Assembly (NCBI RefSeq): GCF_005047355.1
Contig: NZ_SUMC01000034.1
Coordinates: 30,948-94,947, forward strand
Direction of reading: 5' to 3'
Origin: Actinacidiphila oryziradicis
GTDB taxonomy: Bacteria > Actinomycetota > Actinomycetes > Streptomycetales > Streptomycetaceae
DNA length: 64,000 nucleotides
This document shows positions 25,104 through 32,963 of this stretch, piece after piece. The position numbers and the translations under genes are program-made. The notes beneath the pieces are model-generated. The model was not told where the DNA came from. It made no database searches and saw only the letters and a list, made by a program, of their open reading frames with translations. Within the stretch, counting starts at the first letter, position 1. Each line of letters opens with the position of its first letter.

Positions 25104-26201
25104 GTGGGGAAGGGACCCGATGAGGGCGACGCCGGCCTCATGCTGCGCTGGCTACCGGCGCTGCTCATCGTCGGCGGGGTGATCTTCGACCTCACGACGC
25201 CGGTGGAGTTCACCGCCTCGCCGCTGTTCGCCGCGGCGCCCATGGTCGCCGCGGCGCTGCTCCCGCTGCGGACGACCCTGGCCGCCGGAGCGGCAGCCTG
25301 TGTCGCCGCCGTCGGGCTGGCGGCCTACCACGGTGTGCTCGCCGAGAGCGCGCAGCTGGCCGAGATCGCGACCGTGGCCACGGTCTCCTTGCTCGCGGTC
25401 CTCATCACCCAGATCGCCCGCCGCGGCGACCGCCGTTTGCGCTTCGCCCGCTCCATCGCGACCGTCGCCCAGAGCGCCGTACTCCCGCACCCGCCCGCCC
25501 GGCTCTCCGGGCTGACCGTCGCCGCCCGCTACGTCGCCGCCCAGTTGGACGCCCAGATCGGCGGCGACCTCTACGCCGTCCAGGACACCCCCTACGGCGT
25601 CCGGGTCATCGTGGGCGACGTACGCGGCAAGGGCATGGCCGCCGTGGCGGTCGTCGCCGTCGTCGTCGGCGCCTTCCGCGAGGCGGCCGAGCACGAGCCG
25701 GACCTCGCCGCTCTCGCCGCCCGCCTCGAACGCGCCCTCGAACGCGAGGCCCAGGCCCGCCCCGGGGACCTCGAAGAGGCGGAGAGCTTTGTCACCGCCG
25801 TCCTCGTCGAGCTCCCCCTCGACGCCGCCACCGCGGGCGACCAGATCCGCGTCGTCAACCGCGGCCACCCGTCCCCGCTCGTCCTGCACCCCAACGGTCG
25901 CGTCACCCGCGTCGACCCCTCCCAGGCCGCCCTGCCCCTCGGTATGACCGGCCTCGCCCACTGGCCCGACGTCATCGACACCGCCGACTTTCCGGCCGGC
26001 GGCATCCTCCTCCTCTACACCGACGGCGTGACCGAAGCCCGCGACGGCGCCGGCCGCTTCTACGACCCGGAAGCCCGCCTCATCGGCCTCCTCTTCCCCG
26101 GCCCCGACGCCATGCTCGACTCCCTCCTCGCCGACATCGCCCGCCACACCGACGGCGCCAACGCCGACGACATGGCCCTCCTGGCGATAACCCGCCGTTA
26201 G
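25104..26201 (+). CDS. Membrane-bound PP2C/SpoIIE-type serine phosphatase
   Basis: A 365-residue protein from GTG 25104 (AGGAG seven bases upstream). Three or four N-terminal membrane segments (LMLRWLPALLIVGGVIFDL; APMVAAALLPLRTTLAAGAA; IATVATVSLLAVLITQIA) precede the phosphatase domain: AAQLDAQIGGDLYAVQDTPYGVRVIVGDVRGKGMAA with the metal-binding Asp residues, ESFVTAVLVEL, VNRGHPSPLVL, LLYTDGVTEARD and ADDMALLAITR. Such proteins dephosphorylate anti-anti-sigma factors in partner-switching cascades; streptomycetes have dozens. No partner is adjacent. Longer in-frame starts cover the divergent gene's promoter and are less likely. Confidence 0.9.
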   Translation: MGKGPDEGDAGLMLRWLPALLIVGGVIFDLTTPVEFTASPLFAAAPMVAAALLPLRTTLAAGAAACVAAVGLAAYHGVLAESAQLAEIATVATVSLLAVLITQIARRGDRRLRFARSIATVAQSAVLPHPPARLSGLTVAARYVAAQLDAQIGGDLYAVQDTPYGVRVIVGDVRGKGMAAVAVVAVVVGAFREAAEHEPDLAALAARLERALEREAQARPGDLEEAESFVTAVLVELPLDAATAGDQIRVVNRGHPSPLVLHPNGRVTRVDPSQAALPLGMTGLAHWPDVIDTADFPAGGILLLYTDGVTEARDGAGRFYDPEARLIGLLFPGPDAMLDSLLADIARHTDGANADDMALLAITRR

Positions 26202-26620
26202 CGCCTGGCCGGCCGATCTCCGGCTCCGCGATCTCCGGCTCCGGTCCTGCCTTGCCGGGGTCCTTCGCCGCGGTGGTCCCGCCACCGCCGGACTGCGCCG
26301 TTCCCATTGCTGCCCGCCGCGGCGGGCAGGGCCTGAACGTATCTCCGTGGCCGGGGAAGGCGCGACGTGACCGGGCAGCCGACCGCCGTTCCATCGCCGT
26401 CGCACCGCACTCTCACCCTGCGTGATCGAATCACTTCATTCCGCATAACAGCTGATCCACAGTTACCTCACCGCCTGATCACAGGGCCTGCCCGAAATTA
26501 TCCCCATTGACCGCTCCATCCACATAGATTCATGCTGCGAACTGGTCGAAGCGGCTTGGAAAAGACCTTCGGCTCTATTAACGTTCGATAACGCAGCGCG
26601 GTTGTCACCGTCTTGACCAA
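26202..26620. other. Intergenic gap upstream of the riboswitch
   Basis: About 420 bp with no convincing gene on either strand. The left half is GC-rich with short repeats of ATCTCCGGCTCCG; the right half (26430-26620) is AT-richer than its surroundings and probably holds the promoter of the riboswitch transcript, but I cannot assign -35/-10 hexamers confidently. Confidence 0.5.
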
Positions 26621-26624
26621 GGGC

Positions 26625-26765
26625 GGTACCGTGCGCTTGTCGAATCCCGTCCGCGGGAACCGGGGAACCATTTCTTGGGGTGAATCGGACATCGTGAGAT
26701 GCCCGTAGGAGACCTTCCTGCTCCGAACCCGTCAGCTAACCCGGTAGACGAGAAGGAAGGAAAGG
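26625..26765 (+). ncRNA. Cyclic di-AMP riboswitch (ydaO-yuaA class)
   Basis: The leader contains the conserved blocks of the ydaO class in order: CCGGGGAACCA-type (around 26660), TTGGGGTGAATC (about 26675), GGAGACC region, then CGAACCCGTCAGCTAACC and GGTAGACG (about 26724-26750), ending just before the GTG start at 26778. In Streptomyces this class precedes cell-wall lytic enzymes (rpf and M23-type) and turns them off when c-di-AMP is high. Its position 13 bp before an M23 peptidase fits exactly. Confidence 0.88.
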
Positions 26766-26777
26766 GGAACCGCCCGA

Positions 26778-27971
26778 GTGGCGTCGAAAGAGTCTGCCCT
26801 CATACCCACCCAGCCGCAGTCCTACGACTACATGGACTACGAGGAGTGGGACACCGGCGAATGGAACGTGGCCGCCGGCTGGGAGCCCCCGGTCACCGCC
26901 GCGGAGGAGCAGGTCCCGCCGACCCGGGGTTCCATCGACGGCTGGGACACCGGCCAGTGGAACATGGCTGCCGGCTGGGCCGAGTTGGCCAGGGCAGAAG
27001 CCGCCGCGGCCGAGGCCGGGACGCCCGAGACCGAAGAACTCCCCGCAGCGTTCCAGGCACCGGCATGGGCTTCGGACTCGGAGCCGCAGGAGCTGTGGAA
27101 CCCCACCGAGGAGTCCACCGCTCCCGTACGGGGCCGTCACCGCGTCGCCAAGCAGCGCACCCTCGGCCGTGGTTCGGCCGTGTTCGGTGTCGCCGCCGCC
27201 GCGGTCCTCGGTGTCGGCGGAGTAGCGGCGGCGGACGGGCACAGCCCCATCGCCGTATCGCTCCCGGACCTTCCCGACGCGGTGGCCAATGTGCCGGTCC
27301 TCGGCTCGCTCGTGGCCGACAGCAATGCCGTTGCCGCCGCCTCCGCCCCCGGCGACACCCTCGGCCTGAACGCCGGCGAGGTGCTCCGCACCCGCATTCT
27401 CAACCAGGCCCAGCAGCAGCAGACCGCCGCGGAACAGATCAAGACGGCCTCCGCCGAGCGCTCCGCAACCAAGGCCGCCGCGGCGGCGAAGGTCCGCCAG
27501 GAGGCCGCCGCCAAGAAGAAGGCGGCAGCAGAGGCAGCGAAGAAGAAGGCCGCGGCGGCCGCGGCCAAGCTCGCCGGGAGCTACGTCAAGCCGGTTGCCT
27601 CCTACACCCTTACCGCCGGCTTCGGGGAGACCAGCTCCCTGTGGGCCACCATCCACACCGGCCAGGACTTCGCCGCCCCCACTGGCACGCCGATCAAGGC
27701 CATCCACAGCGGCACCATTACCTCCGCCGGTTGGGCGGGCTCGTACGGCTACCGCATCATCGAGACCCTGGATGACGGCACCGAGCTCTGGTACTGCCAC
27801 CAGTCGTCGATGATCGTCACTTCCGGCAAGGTCACCACCGGCCAGACCATCGGCCGCGTCGGCGCCACCGGCAATGTCACCGGCCCGCATCTCCACCTCG
27901 AGGTCCGCCCCGGCGGCGGCGCCCCCATCGACCCGATGCCCTGGCTCCGCGCCAAGGGCCTGGTGGTCTGA
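26778..27971 (+). CDS. M23-family peptidoglycan endopeptidase under c-di-AMP riboswitch
   Basis: A 397-residue protein from GTG 26778. The N-terminal 120 residues contain two copies of WDTG-x-WN-x-AAGW (residues 24-35 and 56-67). A hydrophobic segment (GSAVFGVAAAAVLGVGGVAAA, about residue 133-155) serves as uncleaved anchor or internal signal. An Ala/Lys/Gln coiled coil (QAQQQQTAAEQIKTASAERSATK to KKKAAAEAAKKK) is followed by the LytM domain with HTGQDFAAP and HLHLEV zinc motifs (His about 293 and 371-373). It should cleave peptide cross-bridges during growth or spore germination. The long pre-membrane region with repeats is unusual. Confidence 0.92.
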   Translation: MASKESALIPTQPQSYDYMDYEEWDTGEWNVAAGWEPPVTAAEEQVPPTRGSIDGWDTGQWNMAAGWAELARAEAAAAEAGTPETEELPAAFQAPAWASDSEPQELWNPTEESTAPVRGRHRVAKQRTLGRGSAVFGVAAAAVLGVGGVAAADGHSPIAVSLPDLPDAVANVPVLGSLVADSNAVAAASAPGDTLGLNAGEVLRTRILNQAQQQQTAAEQIKTASAERSATKAAAAAKVRQEAAAKKKAAAEAAKKKAAAAAAKLAGSYVKPVASYTLTAGFGETSSLWATIHTGQDFAAPTGTPIKAIHSGTITSAGWAGSYGYRIIETLDDGTELWYCHQSSMIVTSGKVTTGQTIGRVGATGNVTGPHLHLEVRPGGGAPIDPMPWLRAKGLVV

Positions 27972-28040
27972 AGCGGCACCCCCGCGGGTCGCCGGTGAGC
28001 CGGTTCCTCCCGGGGGTCAGCCCGCAGGTGAAATACTTCC

Positions 28041-28124
28041 GCCGGGACGCGTGCCGGGACGTGTGCCGGGCTGCGTACCCGGACGGGTGCCGGGACGCCC
28101 AGCGGGGCGTCCCGCGGGGCGACT
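28041..28124. repeat. Seven tandem 12-bp units between convergent genes
   Basis: GCCGGGACGCGT, GCCGGGACGTGT, GCCGGGCTGCGT, ACCCGGACGGGT, GCCGGGACGCCC, AGCGGGGCGTCC and CGCGGGGCGACT follow one another without gaps. The units degrade left to right. It sits between the M23 gene and the convergent DUF6227 gene, so it may act in termination or simply be a minisatellite. Confidence 0.75.
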
Positions 28125-28138
28125 GACCGCGCCCGGTC

Positions 28139-28909
28139 TCACGGCGCCTCCAGTCGCAGGTCCGCCGCATCGCAGGCGGCCGCCTCGTCCTCGTAGACCT
28201 CGCACACCGGCTTGCCGTCCGGCGTCATTGTGTGCTCCACCTCCCACAGGCTGACCTCCTCCCCGTCCGCCAACAGGAACGCGTGCTCGTAGAGGGTCCA
28301 GCCCACCACCCTGCCGTCGATCCGGCTGCACCGGTTCGTCACATACGAGATGTGGTGCGCCCGCGCCATGATCAGCCGTTGCCGGATTTCCGCCTCCGGC
28401 CATGTGTCCACGTTCTCCGCCCGCCTCAGCACCCGCCATGCGTGCTCGGCCGAATGGTCCTCGTCGTAGCTCCTGCGCATGGGCGGCATCTCCGGCGGGT
28501 GCGGCAGCCGCGCCGCCCACTCCGTGGCCTCCGTGTCCAGGTCCTCGGGGGTGGACTCGCCGAACCTGTAGTCGATCACCCGCTGGGCGTGCGCCATCGC
28601 CTCCGGCTCGGCGTACACCTCGTACAGCAGCTCGTCGTCCTCGCCGGTGTTGTGCTCCACCTCGTACAGCACCAGGCTGCTGCCGTCCCCCAGCAGAAAC
28701 GTGTGCCGCAGCGTCCGCCGCCCCAGCTCCCGTGGCGGCCCGTTATGCTGCCGGCACGACGCCATTTCCGTGTGGTGCATCAACGCCGCCCCCAGGCGTT
28801 CCACCACCGCGTCGTCCAGTTCGAACGCATTCTGCGCCCGCCCCAGCAGCCTCTTGACCAGCTCTTCCGGCTCTTCCGGCTCGTTGCCACCTGCTCGCGA
28901 GTTCCCCAT
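28139..28909 (-). CDS. DUF6227-family protein
   Basis: A 256-residue cytoplasmic protein of the Streptomyces DUF6227 family. It shows an internal duplication: LGRRTLRHTFLLGDGSSLVLYEVEHN ... LLYEVYAEPEAM in the first half and VVGWTLYEHAFLLADGEEVSLWEVEHT ... PVCEVYEDEAAA in the second. The helices EEPEELVKRLLGRAQNAFELDDAVVERL and SAEHAWRVLRRAENVDTWPEAEIRQRL are also parallel. Function unknown. No membrane or catalytic motif. Confidence 0.85.
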   Translation of the reverse strand: MGNSRAGGNEPEEPEELVKRLLGRAQNAFELDDAVVERLGAALMHHTEMASCRQHNGPPRELGRRTLRHTFLLGDGSSLVLYEVEHNTGEDDELLYEVYAEPEAMAHAQRVIDYRFGESTPEDLDTEATEWAARLPHPPEMPPMRRSYDEDHSAEHAWRVLRRAENVDTWPEAEIRQRLIMARAHHISYVTNRCSRIDGRVVGWTLYEHAFLLADGEEVSLWEVEHTMTPDGKPVCEVYEDEAAACDAADLRLEAP

Positions 28910-29370
28910 GCGGTCCTCCCACTAACCGTGCAGCCCGGCCCCGCTTGCTACCGCGTGCACACAGCGTAGTGGTGCGGGGGCACTGTGTGGTTATCTTCGT
29001 GGAAGAATCTCTCCGGGGTCCGAAGCCGGCGGCGGACCTCGGTCAGCGGGGTGAGCAGATCGATGCTGACGGCGGGATCGCGCAGCCGTTCAGGCAGCGG
29101 CAGGGAGAGCGGGCGGTGCGCCGGGTGCGGGAGGCGGTGCTCATGGACCTATAGGTATCCGCATGGACTGCCCGTGACGCCTCATGTCACCCATTCGGCC
29201 TACGCGGCCCGGCGGTCTGGATCGTGTCCCCGCAGCGCGGGTGGGCCAGAGCGAGCAGGGCCTCATTCCCTCCAGGTCAGGCTGTTTTGCCGTACTGGCA
29301 ACAATATTCGCGTCAGCCAGGGCGCGACCCGCACGATCGTGGCACCAGGGAAAAGCCTTGAGGAGGAAGC
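28910..29370. other. Intergenic region with palindrome and possible decayed frame
   Basis: About 460 bp without a supported gene. The palindrome TTGCC-gtact-GGCAA lies at 29287-29301, upstream of the epoxide hydrolase gene, and may be an operator. On the minus strand 28948-29148 a start-less open frame reads PLPERLRDPAVSIDLLTPL and then TEVRRRLRTPERFFHEDN; it looks protein-like but is bounded by stops and lacks an initiation codon, so it is at most a remnant. Confidence 0.4.
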
Positions 29371-30396
29371 ATGTCGCAGCCCACCCGTCCGTCGTCCGTG
29401 CCGTGGCCGGACGTGAAGCACCGGTTGGTGGACGCGCCCGGTGGCCGTATCCACCTGGTGGAGCAGGGCACCGGCCCGCTGGTCCTCCTCGTCCACGGCT
29501 TCCCCGAGTCCTGGTACTCCTGGCGCCACCAGCTCCCGGCGATCGCCGAGGCAGGCTTCCGTGCGGTCGCCATTGACGTACGCGGCTACGGACGCTCCTC
29601 GAAGCCCAGCGAGGTGGAGGCGTACCGGATGCTCGCCCATGTCGCCGACAACGCCGCCGTCGTGCATGCCCTCGGCGAGGAGTCCGCGGTGATCGTGGGC
29701 CACGACTGGGGCTCGGCCATCGCCGCCAACACCGCTCTGCTCAGGCCCGACGTCTTCACGGCCGTCGGACTCCTCAGCGTTCCCTACTCGCCCCGCAACG
29801 GGTACCGCCCCACCGACGCCTTCGCCCGGATCGGCGGGGACGAGGAGTTCTACGTCAGCTACTTCCAGACGCCCGGCCGGGCCGAGGCCGAGATCGAGCC
29901 CGACGTCCGCGCCTGGCTGGCCGGGTTCTACGCCGGGCTCTCCGCCGACACCATGCCGGCGGCCGGTGAGAGCCGCTTCTTCTTCGTCCCCAAAGGCGCG
30001 AAGCTCGCCGACCGCTTCACCGGCGACACCCTGCCGTCCTGGCTCACCGAAGCCGACCTTGATGTCTACGCCGGCGAGTTCGAGCGGACCGGACTGACCG
30101 GAGCCCTCAACCGCTACCGCAACGTCGACCGGGACTGGGAGGACCTCGCCGCCTGGGACGGGGCACCGATCACCCAGCCCTCGCTCTTCATCGGCGGGGA
30201 ACTCGACGCGTCCACCACCTGGATGGCCGACGCCATCAATGCCTACCCCGTGACGCTTCCCGGCCTGATCTCCTCGCACATCCTCGAAAAGTGCGGCCAC
30301 TGGATCCAGCAGGAACGCAGCGACGAGGTCAACCGGCTCCTGGTCGGGTGGCTGCAGGCCCTGCCTGCCCAGGAGTGGCCGCACGCATTGCCGTAG
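29371..30396 (+). CDS. Alpha/beta hydrolase, epoxide hydrolase type
   Basis: A 341-residue soluble enzyme with the epoxide-hydrolase signature: oxyanion motif VHGFPESWYSWRHQ, nucleophile Asp in VGHDWGSAIA (about residue 112) and catalytic His in KCGHWIQQE near the end. The cap domain contains tyrosines (YVSYFQ, LNRYRNVDRDW) expected to bind the epoxide oxygen. ATG 29371 follows GAGGAAGC. Monocistronic. Confidence 0.92.
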   Translation: MSQPTRPSSVPWPDVKHRLVDAPGGRIHLVEQGTGPLVLLVHGFPESWYSWRHQLPAIAEAGFRAVAIDVRGYGRSSKPSEVEAYRMLAHVADNAAVVHALGEESAVIVGHDWGSAIAANTALLRPDVFTAVGLLSVPYSPRNGYRPTDAFARIGGDEEFYVSYFQTPGRAEAEIEPDVRAWLAGFYAGLSADTMPAAGESRFFFVPKGAKLADRFTGDTLPSWLTEADLDVYAGEFERTGLTGALNRYRNVDRDWEDLAAWDGAPITQPSLFIGGELDASTTWMADAINAYPVTLPGLISSHILEKCGHWIQQERSDEVNRLLVGWLQALPAQEWPHALP

Positions 30397-30708
30397 AGGC
30401 CTCCCGGCGCGAAGCCGTCCGCAGCGGAAGCCGTACGAGCCGGCCGTGTGCCGCGTGGTCATGACCGGGGGCTCGTCGCACCGCTCGTCGAGGTCGCGAA
30501 GACGATCATCATGGCCGCCGAACACAGCCTGTGCCGGTGACGGAGCGCGAGGCCTTCGTACATCCGGGCGCGGGGGAGGGATATCTGTCAAAGGACCAGG
30601 CGACCAGCGGGCTGGTGCCCTACGGTGAGTAACCACTGAAGCGGGACAGAACATGGACCGCTTTCGAACTGGCTGTCAAGTTTCACAAGCCAAGGGGGTT
30701 CCTGACCG
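30397..30708. other. Gap between epoxide hydrolase and YbjN genes
   Basis: 312 bp with no supported gene. A 31-codon GTG frame (30537-30632) lacks a ribosome site. Two short protein-like stretches occur in different frames (VAPLVEVAKTIIMAAEHSL; AFVHPGAGEGYLSKDQATSG), which could be gene debris, but neither can be assigned. Confidence 0.4.
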
Positions 30709-31194
30709 GTGCTGACGCTGCTCAAGATGGTCCGGGCCATGCTTGCCGAGTACGGGTGGAGCCTTTTGGAGCTTCCGGCCGAGGTCGGCCTCGGCTCCGG
30801 CCTGGGCCCCGGGCCCGGCCTCGCGACCACGATCACGGCCGCGGGCGCCTCGTGGCCCCTGGTGATCCTGGCCGATGAGCAGGAACGCGTACTGCTCTGC
30901 TACTCCATCTGCCCCCGAACCGTGCCTTCCGATCGGCGTTCAGCCGTGGCCGAGGTGCTGACCAGGATCAACCACGGCCTGCTGATCGGCACCTTCGAGC
31001 TCGATCTCGACGACGGCGAGGTCCGCCTGCGCACGAGCCAGGACGTAGGGCACGCCCCACTCACGGCCCACTTGGTGCGGTCCCTGGTGGGACGGAACAT
31101 CGCCAACGCCGAGCGCCACTTCCCGACCGTCGAGTCGGCGATGACGGCCCCGGGCCCGGGCCAGGGGGCCGCTGAAGAGCTGCGCCGGCCGTGA
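30709..31194 (+). CDS. YbjN-domain protein
   Basis: A 161-residue protein from GTG 30709. The fold-defining segments are LLKMVRAMLAEYGWSLLELP, WPLVILADEQERVLLCYSICPRTVPSDRRSAVAEVLTRINHGLLIGTFELDLDDGEVRLRTSQDV and LVRSLVGRNIANAERHFPTVESAM, the usual YbjN/type-III-chaperone-like pattern. A Gly-Pro-rich loop (GLGSGLGPGPGLATT) is inserted after the first helix. Function is unclear; these proteins are soluble and often chaperone-like. Confidence 0.82.
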   Translation: MLTLLKMVRAMLAEYGWSLLELPAEVGLGSGLGPGPGLATTITAAGASWPLVILADEQERVLLCYSICPRTVPSDRRSAVAEVLTRINHGLLIGTFELDLDDGEVRLRTSQDVGHAPLTAHLVRSLVGRNIANAERHFPTVESAMTAPGPGQGAAEELRRP

Positions 31195-31230
31195 CATCGG
31201 CGGCTGTCGCCGCGACCGGAAATCTCTCTT

Positions 31231-31276
31231 CGTCAGCATATGTTGACGCACTGGAGCTCGTCAGCATATGCTGACG
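31231..31276 (+). promoter_or_regulatory. Promoter with twin 18-bp operators for the HTH/Clp-N pair
   Basis: CGTCAGCATATGTTGACG (31231-31248) and the perfect palindrome CGTCAGCATATGCTGACG (31259-31276), centres 28 bp apart. A consensus-like -35 TTGACG (31243-31248) lies in the first and a -10 TATGCT (31267-31272) in the second, 18-bp spacer. The predicted transcript starts at or near 31280, which is the ATG of the HTH gene, so the mRNA is leaderless and both core promoter elements lie inside operator copies. Confidence 0.75.
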
Positions 31277-31279
31277 GGT

Positions 31280-31501
31280 ATGGAGAGCACACTCGAAATC
31301 GCCCAAGGCGCCGCCAGCAACGACCCGGACACCGGGTTGCGCGCGGTCGCCGCCCTGCGAGCGCTCACCGAACGGCTGGAGGTCCTGCAGGTCGACAACG
31401 CCCGGAAACTGGGCTGGTCCTGGCAGGAGATCGCCATCCGGCTCGGTGTCACCAAACAGACCGTGCACCGCAAGCACGGCCACCGGTCCGGGAGGCGATG
31501 A
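31280..31501 (+). CDS. Small HTH regulator paired with a Clp-N protein
   Basis: A 73-residue DNA-binding protein (ATG 31280). The helix-turn-helix is ARKLGWSWQEIAIRLGVTKQTVHRKHG. An in-frame ATG at 31268 is inside the operator and -10 element, so 31280 is preferred. The stop overlaps the ATG of the Clp-N gene (ATGA). Very probably it represses its own promoter through the two palindromes. Confidence 0.85.
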   Translation: MESTLEIAQGAASNDPDTGLRAVAALRALTERLEVLQVDNARKLGWSWQEIAIRLGVTKQTVHRKHGHRSGRR

Positions 31502-32109
31502 TGCCCAAACGGTTCAGCGGAGACGCCCGGCAGGTAGTCGTCTGCGCGCAGGAGCAGGCGCGCCGCCTCGGTCATGGCTTCATCGGCTGCGAGCACCTGC
31601 TGTACGGGCTCGCTTCCGCCGACGAAGAGGTCGGTGCCGTGCTGCGCGAGCGGGGCGTGACCCCCGATCGCGTCGAGGCGGAATTCGTCCGCCTGACCGG
31701 CCCGGAGAACGTCGCCGGGGGCAGCCTGTTCGACGCCCTCGACCGCGACGCCCTGACCACGATCGGCATCGACCTCGACACGGTGCGGGAGCACGTCGAG
31801 GCGGCGTTCGGACCGGATGCCCTCGCGTCGCCCGCCGAGACACCACGCCGATGGCGGCGATCGCGTCATGACCGAGGTGCCGTTCGCATCACTGGCCACC
31901 TCCCAGTCACCCGTCGGGCCAAGAAATGCCTTGAACGCTCGCTGCGCGAGGCAGAAGCCCTTGCCGGCGGCCACATTGGCGTCGAGCACATGGCCCTCGC
32001 GCTTCTCGCCATGGACGACGGCCTGCCACACCGGATCCTGTCGGCAATCGGCACCTCGGCGCCGCACTTGCGGGCCGAGATCCTCGATCGCTACCGGCAG
32101 GCCGGTTAG
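31498..32109 (+). CDS. Stand-alone double Clp-N (Clp R) domain protein
   Basis: A 203-residue protein from ATG 31498 (RBS GGGAGGCG). Two ClpA/B/C N-domain repeats are visible: ARQVVVCAQEQARRLGHGFIGCEHLLYGLAS and AKKCLERSLREAEALAGGHIGVEHMALALLAM. No AAA+ ATPase module follows. Free Clp-N proteins are taken to be substrate or adaptor-binding modules; coupling to a HTH protein suggests an adaptor-sensing switch, for example a route by which protein damage alters the repressor. That role is inference. Confidence 0.87.
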   Translation: MMPKRFSGDARQVVVCAQEQARRLGHGFIGCEHLLYGLASADEEVGAVLRERGVTPDRVEAEFVRLTGPENVAGGSLFDALDRDALTTIGIDLDTVREHVEAAFGPDALASPAETPRRWRRSRHDRGAVRITGHLPVTRRAKKCLERSLREAEALAGGHIGVEHMALALLAMDDGLPHRILSAIGTSAPHLRAEILDRYRQAG

Positions 32110-32120
32110 GAGGACTCCGT

Positions 32121-32186
32121 CCGGATGACCGCACCTTGGTGGTCAAGGTGCGGCTCGCCGGGCTGTGCGCCCCCGAACACCGCTGA
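32121..32186 (+). pseudogene. Fragment of a DUF4142 gene
   Basis: Encodes PDDRTLVVKVRLAGLCAPEHR then a stop. The first 15 residues match PDDRTFVVKVRLAGL of the intact DUF4142 gene downstream; over 41 bp (32127-32167 vs 33126-33166) only two bases differ. No start or remaining domain. It is a partial duplication lying 999 bp upstream of the original, with the MarR gene in between. Confidence 0.7.
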
Positions 32187-32233
32187 TGGCCGAACCCCCG
32201 CCCCACGGGGGCCCGTACCGATACAAATGAACT

Positions 32234-32731
32234 ATGGCTGTCCGCCCCCCGCCCTCCGATTCCGCCGCGTCCGATGCCGAGGCGATGGTCAGCGCCCTCC
32301 TGACCGCATCCCGGCTGCTGATGGCCGTATCGGCCCGGTCGCTGGCCTCGGTGGAGGAATCCCTGACCCTGCCGCAGTTCCGCATGCTGGTCGTACTCGA
32401 CACCCGAGGACCACTGAACCTGTCCCAAGTGGCCGTGGAACTGGGCGTCCAGCCCTCAACGGCGATGCGCATGATCGACCGCCTGGAGGCGGTCGGCGTG
32501 GTCGCCCGCAGTGCCTCGGCCACGGACCGCCGTGCCAGCTTGATCCTGCTCACCGGGCCCGGGCAGCGCGTCGTCTCAGAGGTCACCGAACGGCGGAAGC
32601 AGGAGATCGCCGGCATCGTCGACGCCATGCCCCCCGGCCAGCGGCGCCATCTCGTACAAGCCCTACAGGCATTCACCGAAGCGGGCGGAGAGCCTTCGGT
32701 CGGGACCATGCCCCTGCCTATGGGATGGTGA
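32234..32731 (+). CDS. MarR-family regulator
   Basis: A 165-residue winged-helix protein: LPQFRMLVVLDTRGPLNLSQVAVELGVQPSTAMRMIDRLEAVGVVARSASATDRRASLILLTGPG. Helical dimerisation segments flank it. A -10-like TACAAA at 32222-32227 ends seven bases before the ATG, so the transcript may be leaderless; there is no ribosome site. It lies between a DUF4142 fragment and the intact DUF4142 gene. Confidence 0.9.
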   Translation: MAVRPPPSDSAASDAEAMVSALLTASRLLMAVSARSLASVEESLTLPQFRMLVVLDTRGPLNLSQVAVELGVQPSTAMRMIDRLEAVGVVARSASATDRRASLILLTGPGQRVVSEVTERRKQEIAGIVDAMPPGQRRHLVQALQAFTEAGGEPSVGTMPLPMGW

Positions 32732-32963
32732 TCCGGCGCCGGGCAGCACTCAGGCCGCCGAGACAGCGCGGGGCGGATTCTAGGCGCATCGCACCGAGCT
32801 CGTCAGCTAAATCAATAAAGTGCAAACTTTGCTCTGTGCAAACTCTAATCTCCCCGTACCCGATACGAACGTGCGGTCCGCCCCTTCAGGGCTCACTCCA
32901 CAACACAGAGGCAAGGGCGCGACCTGCCTCCGGAGGGCCGCCCCGCAGCAGGAGGCACACACT

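Noticed and set aside
28041..28124. Could the 12-bp repeat array be a CRISPR?
   Set aside because: Units are contiguous with no spacers and only 12 bp long; no cas genes nearby.
28948..29148. Minus-strand start-less frame with protein-like sequence
   Set aside because: Bounded by stops, no initiation codon, no family recognised; noted only as a possible remnant.
30537..30632. 31-codon GTG frame between the epoxide hydrolase and YbjN genes
   Set aside because: No ribosome site or similarity; too short to support.
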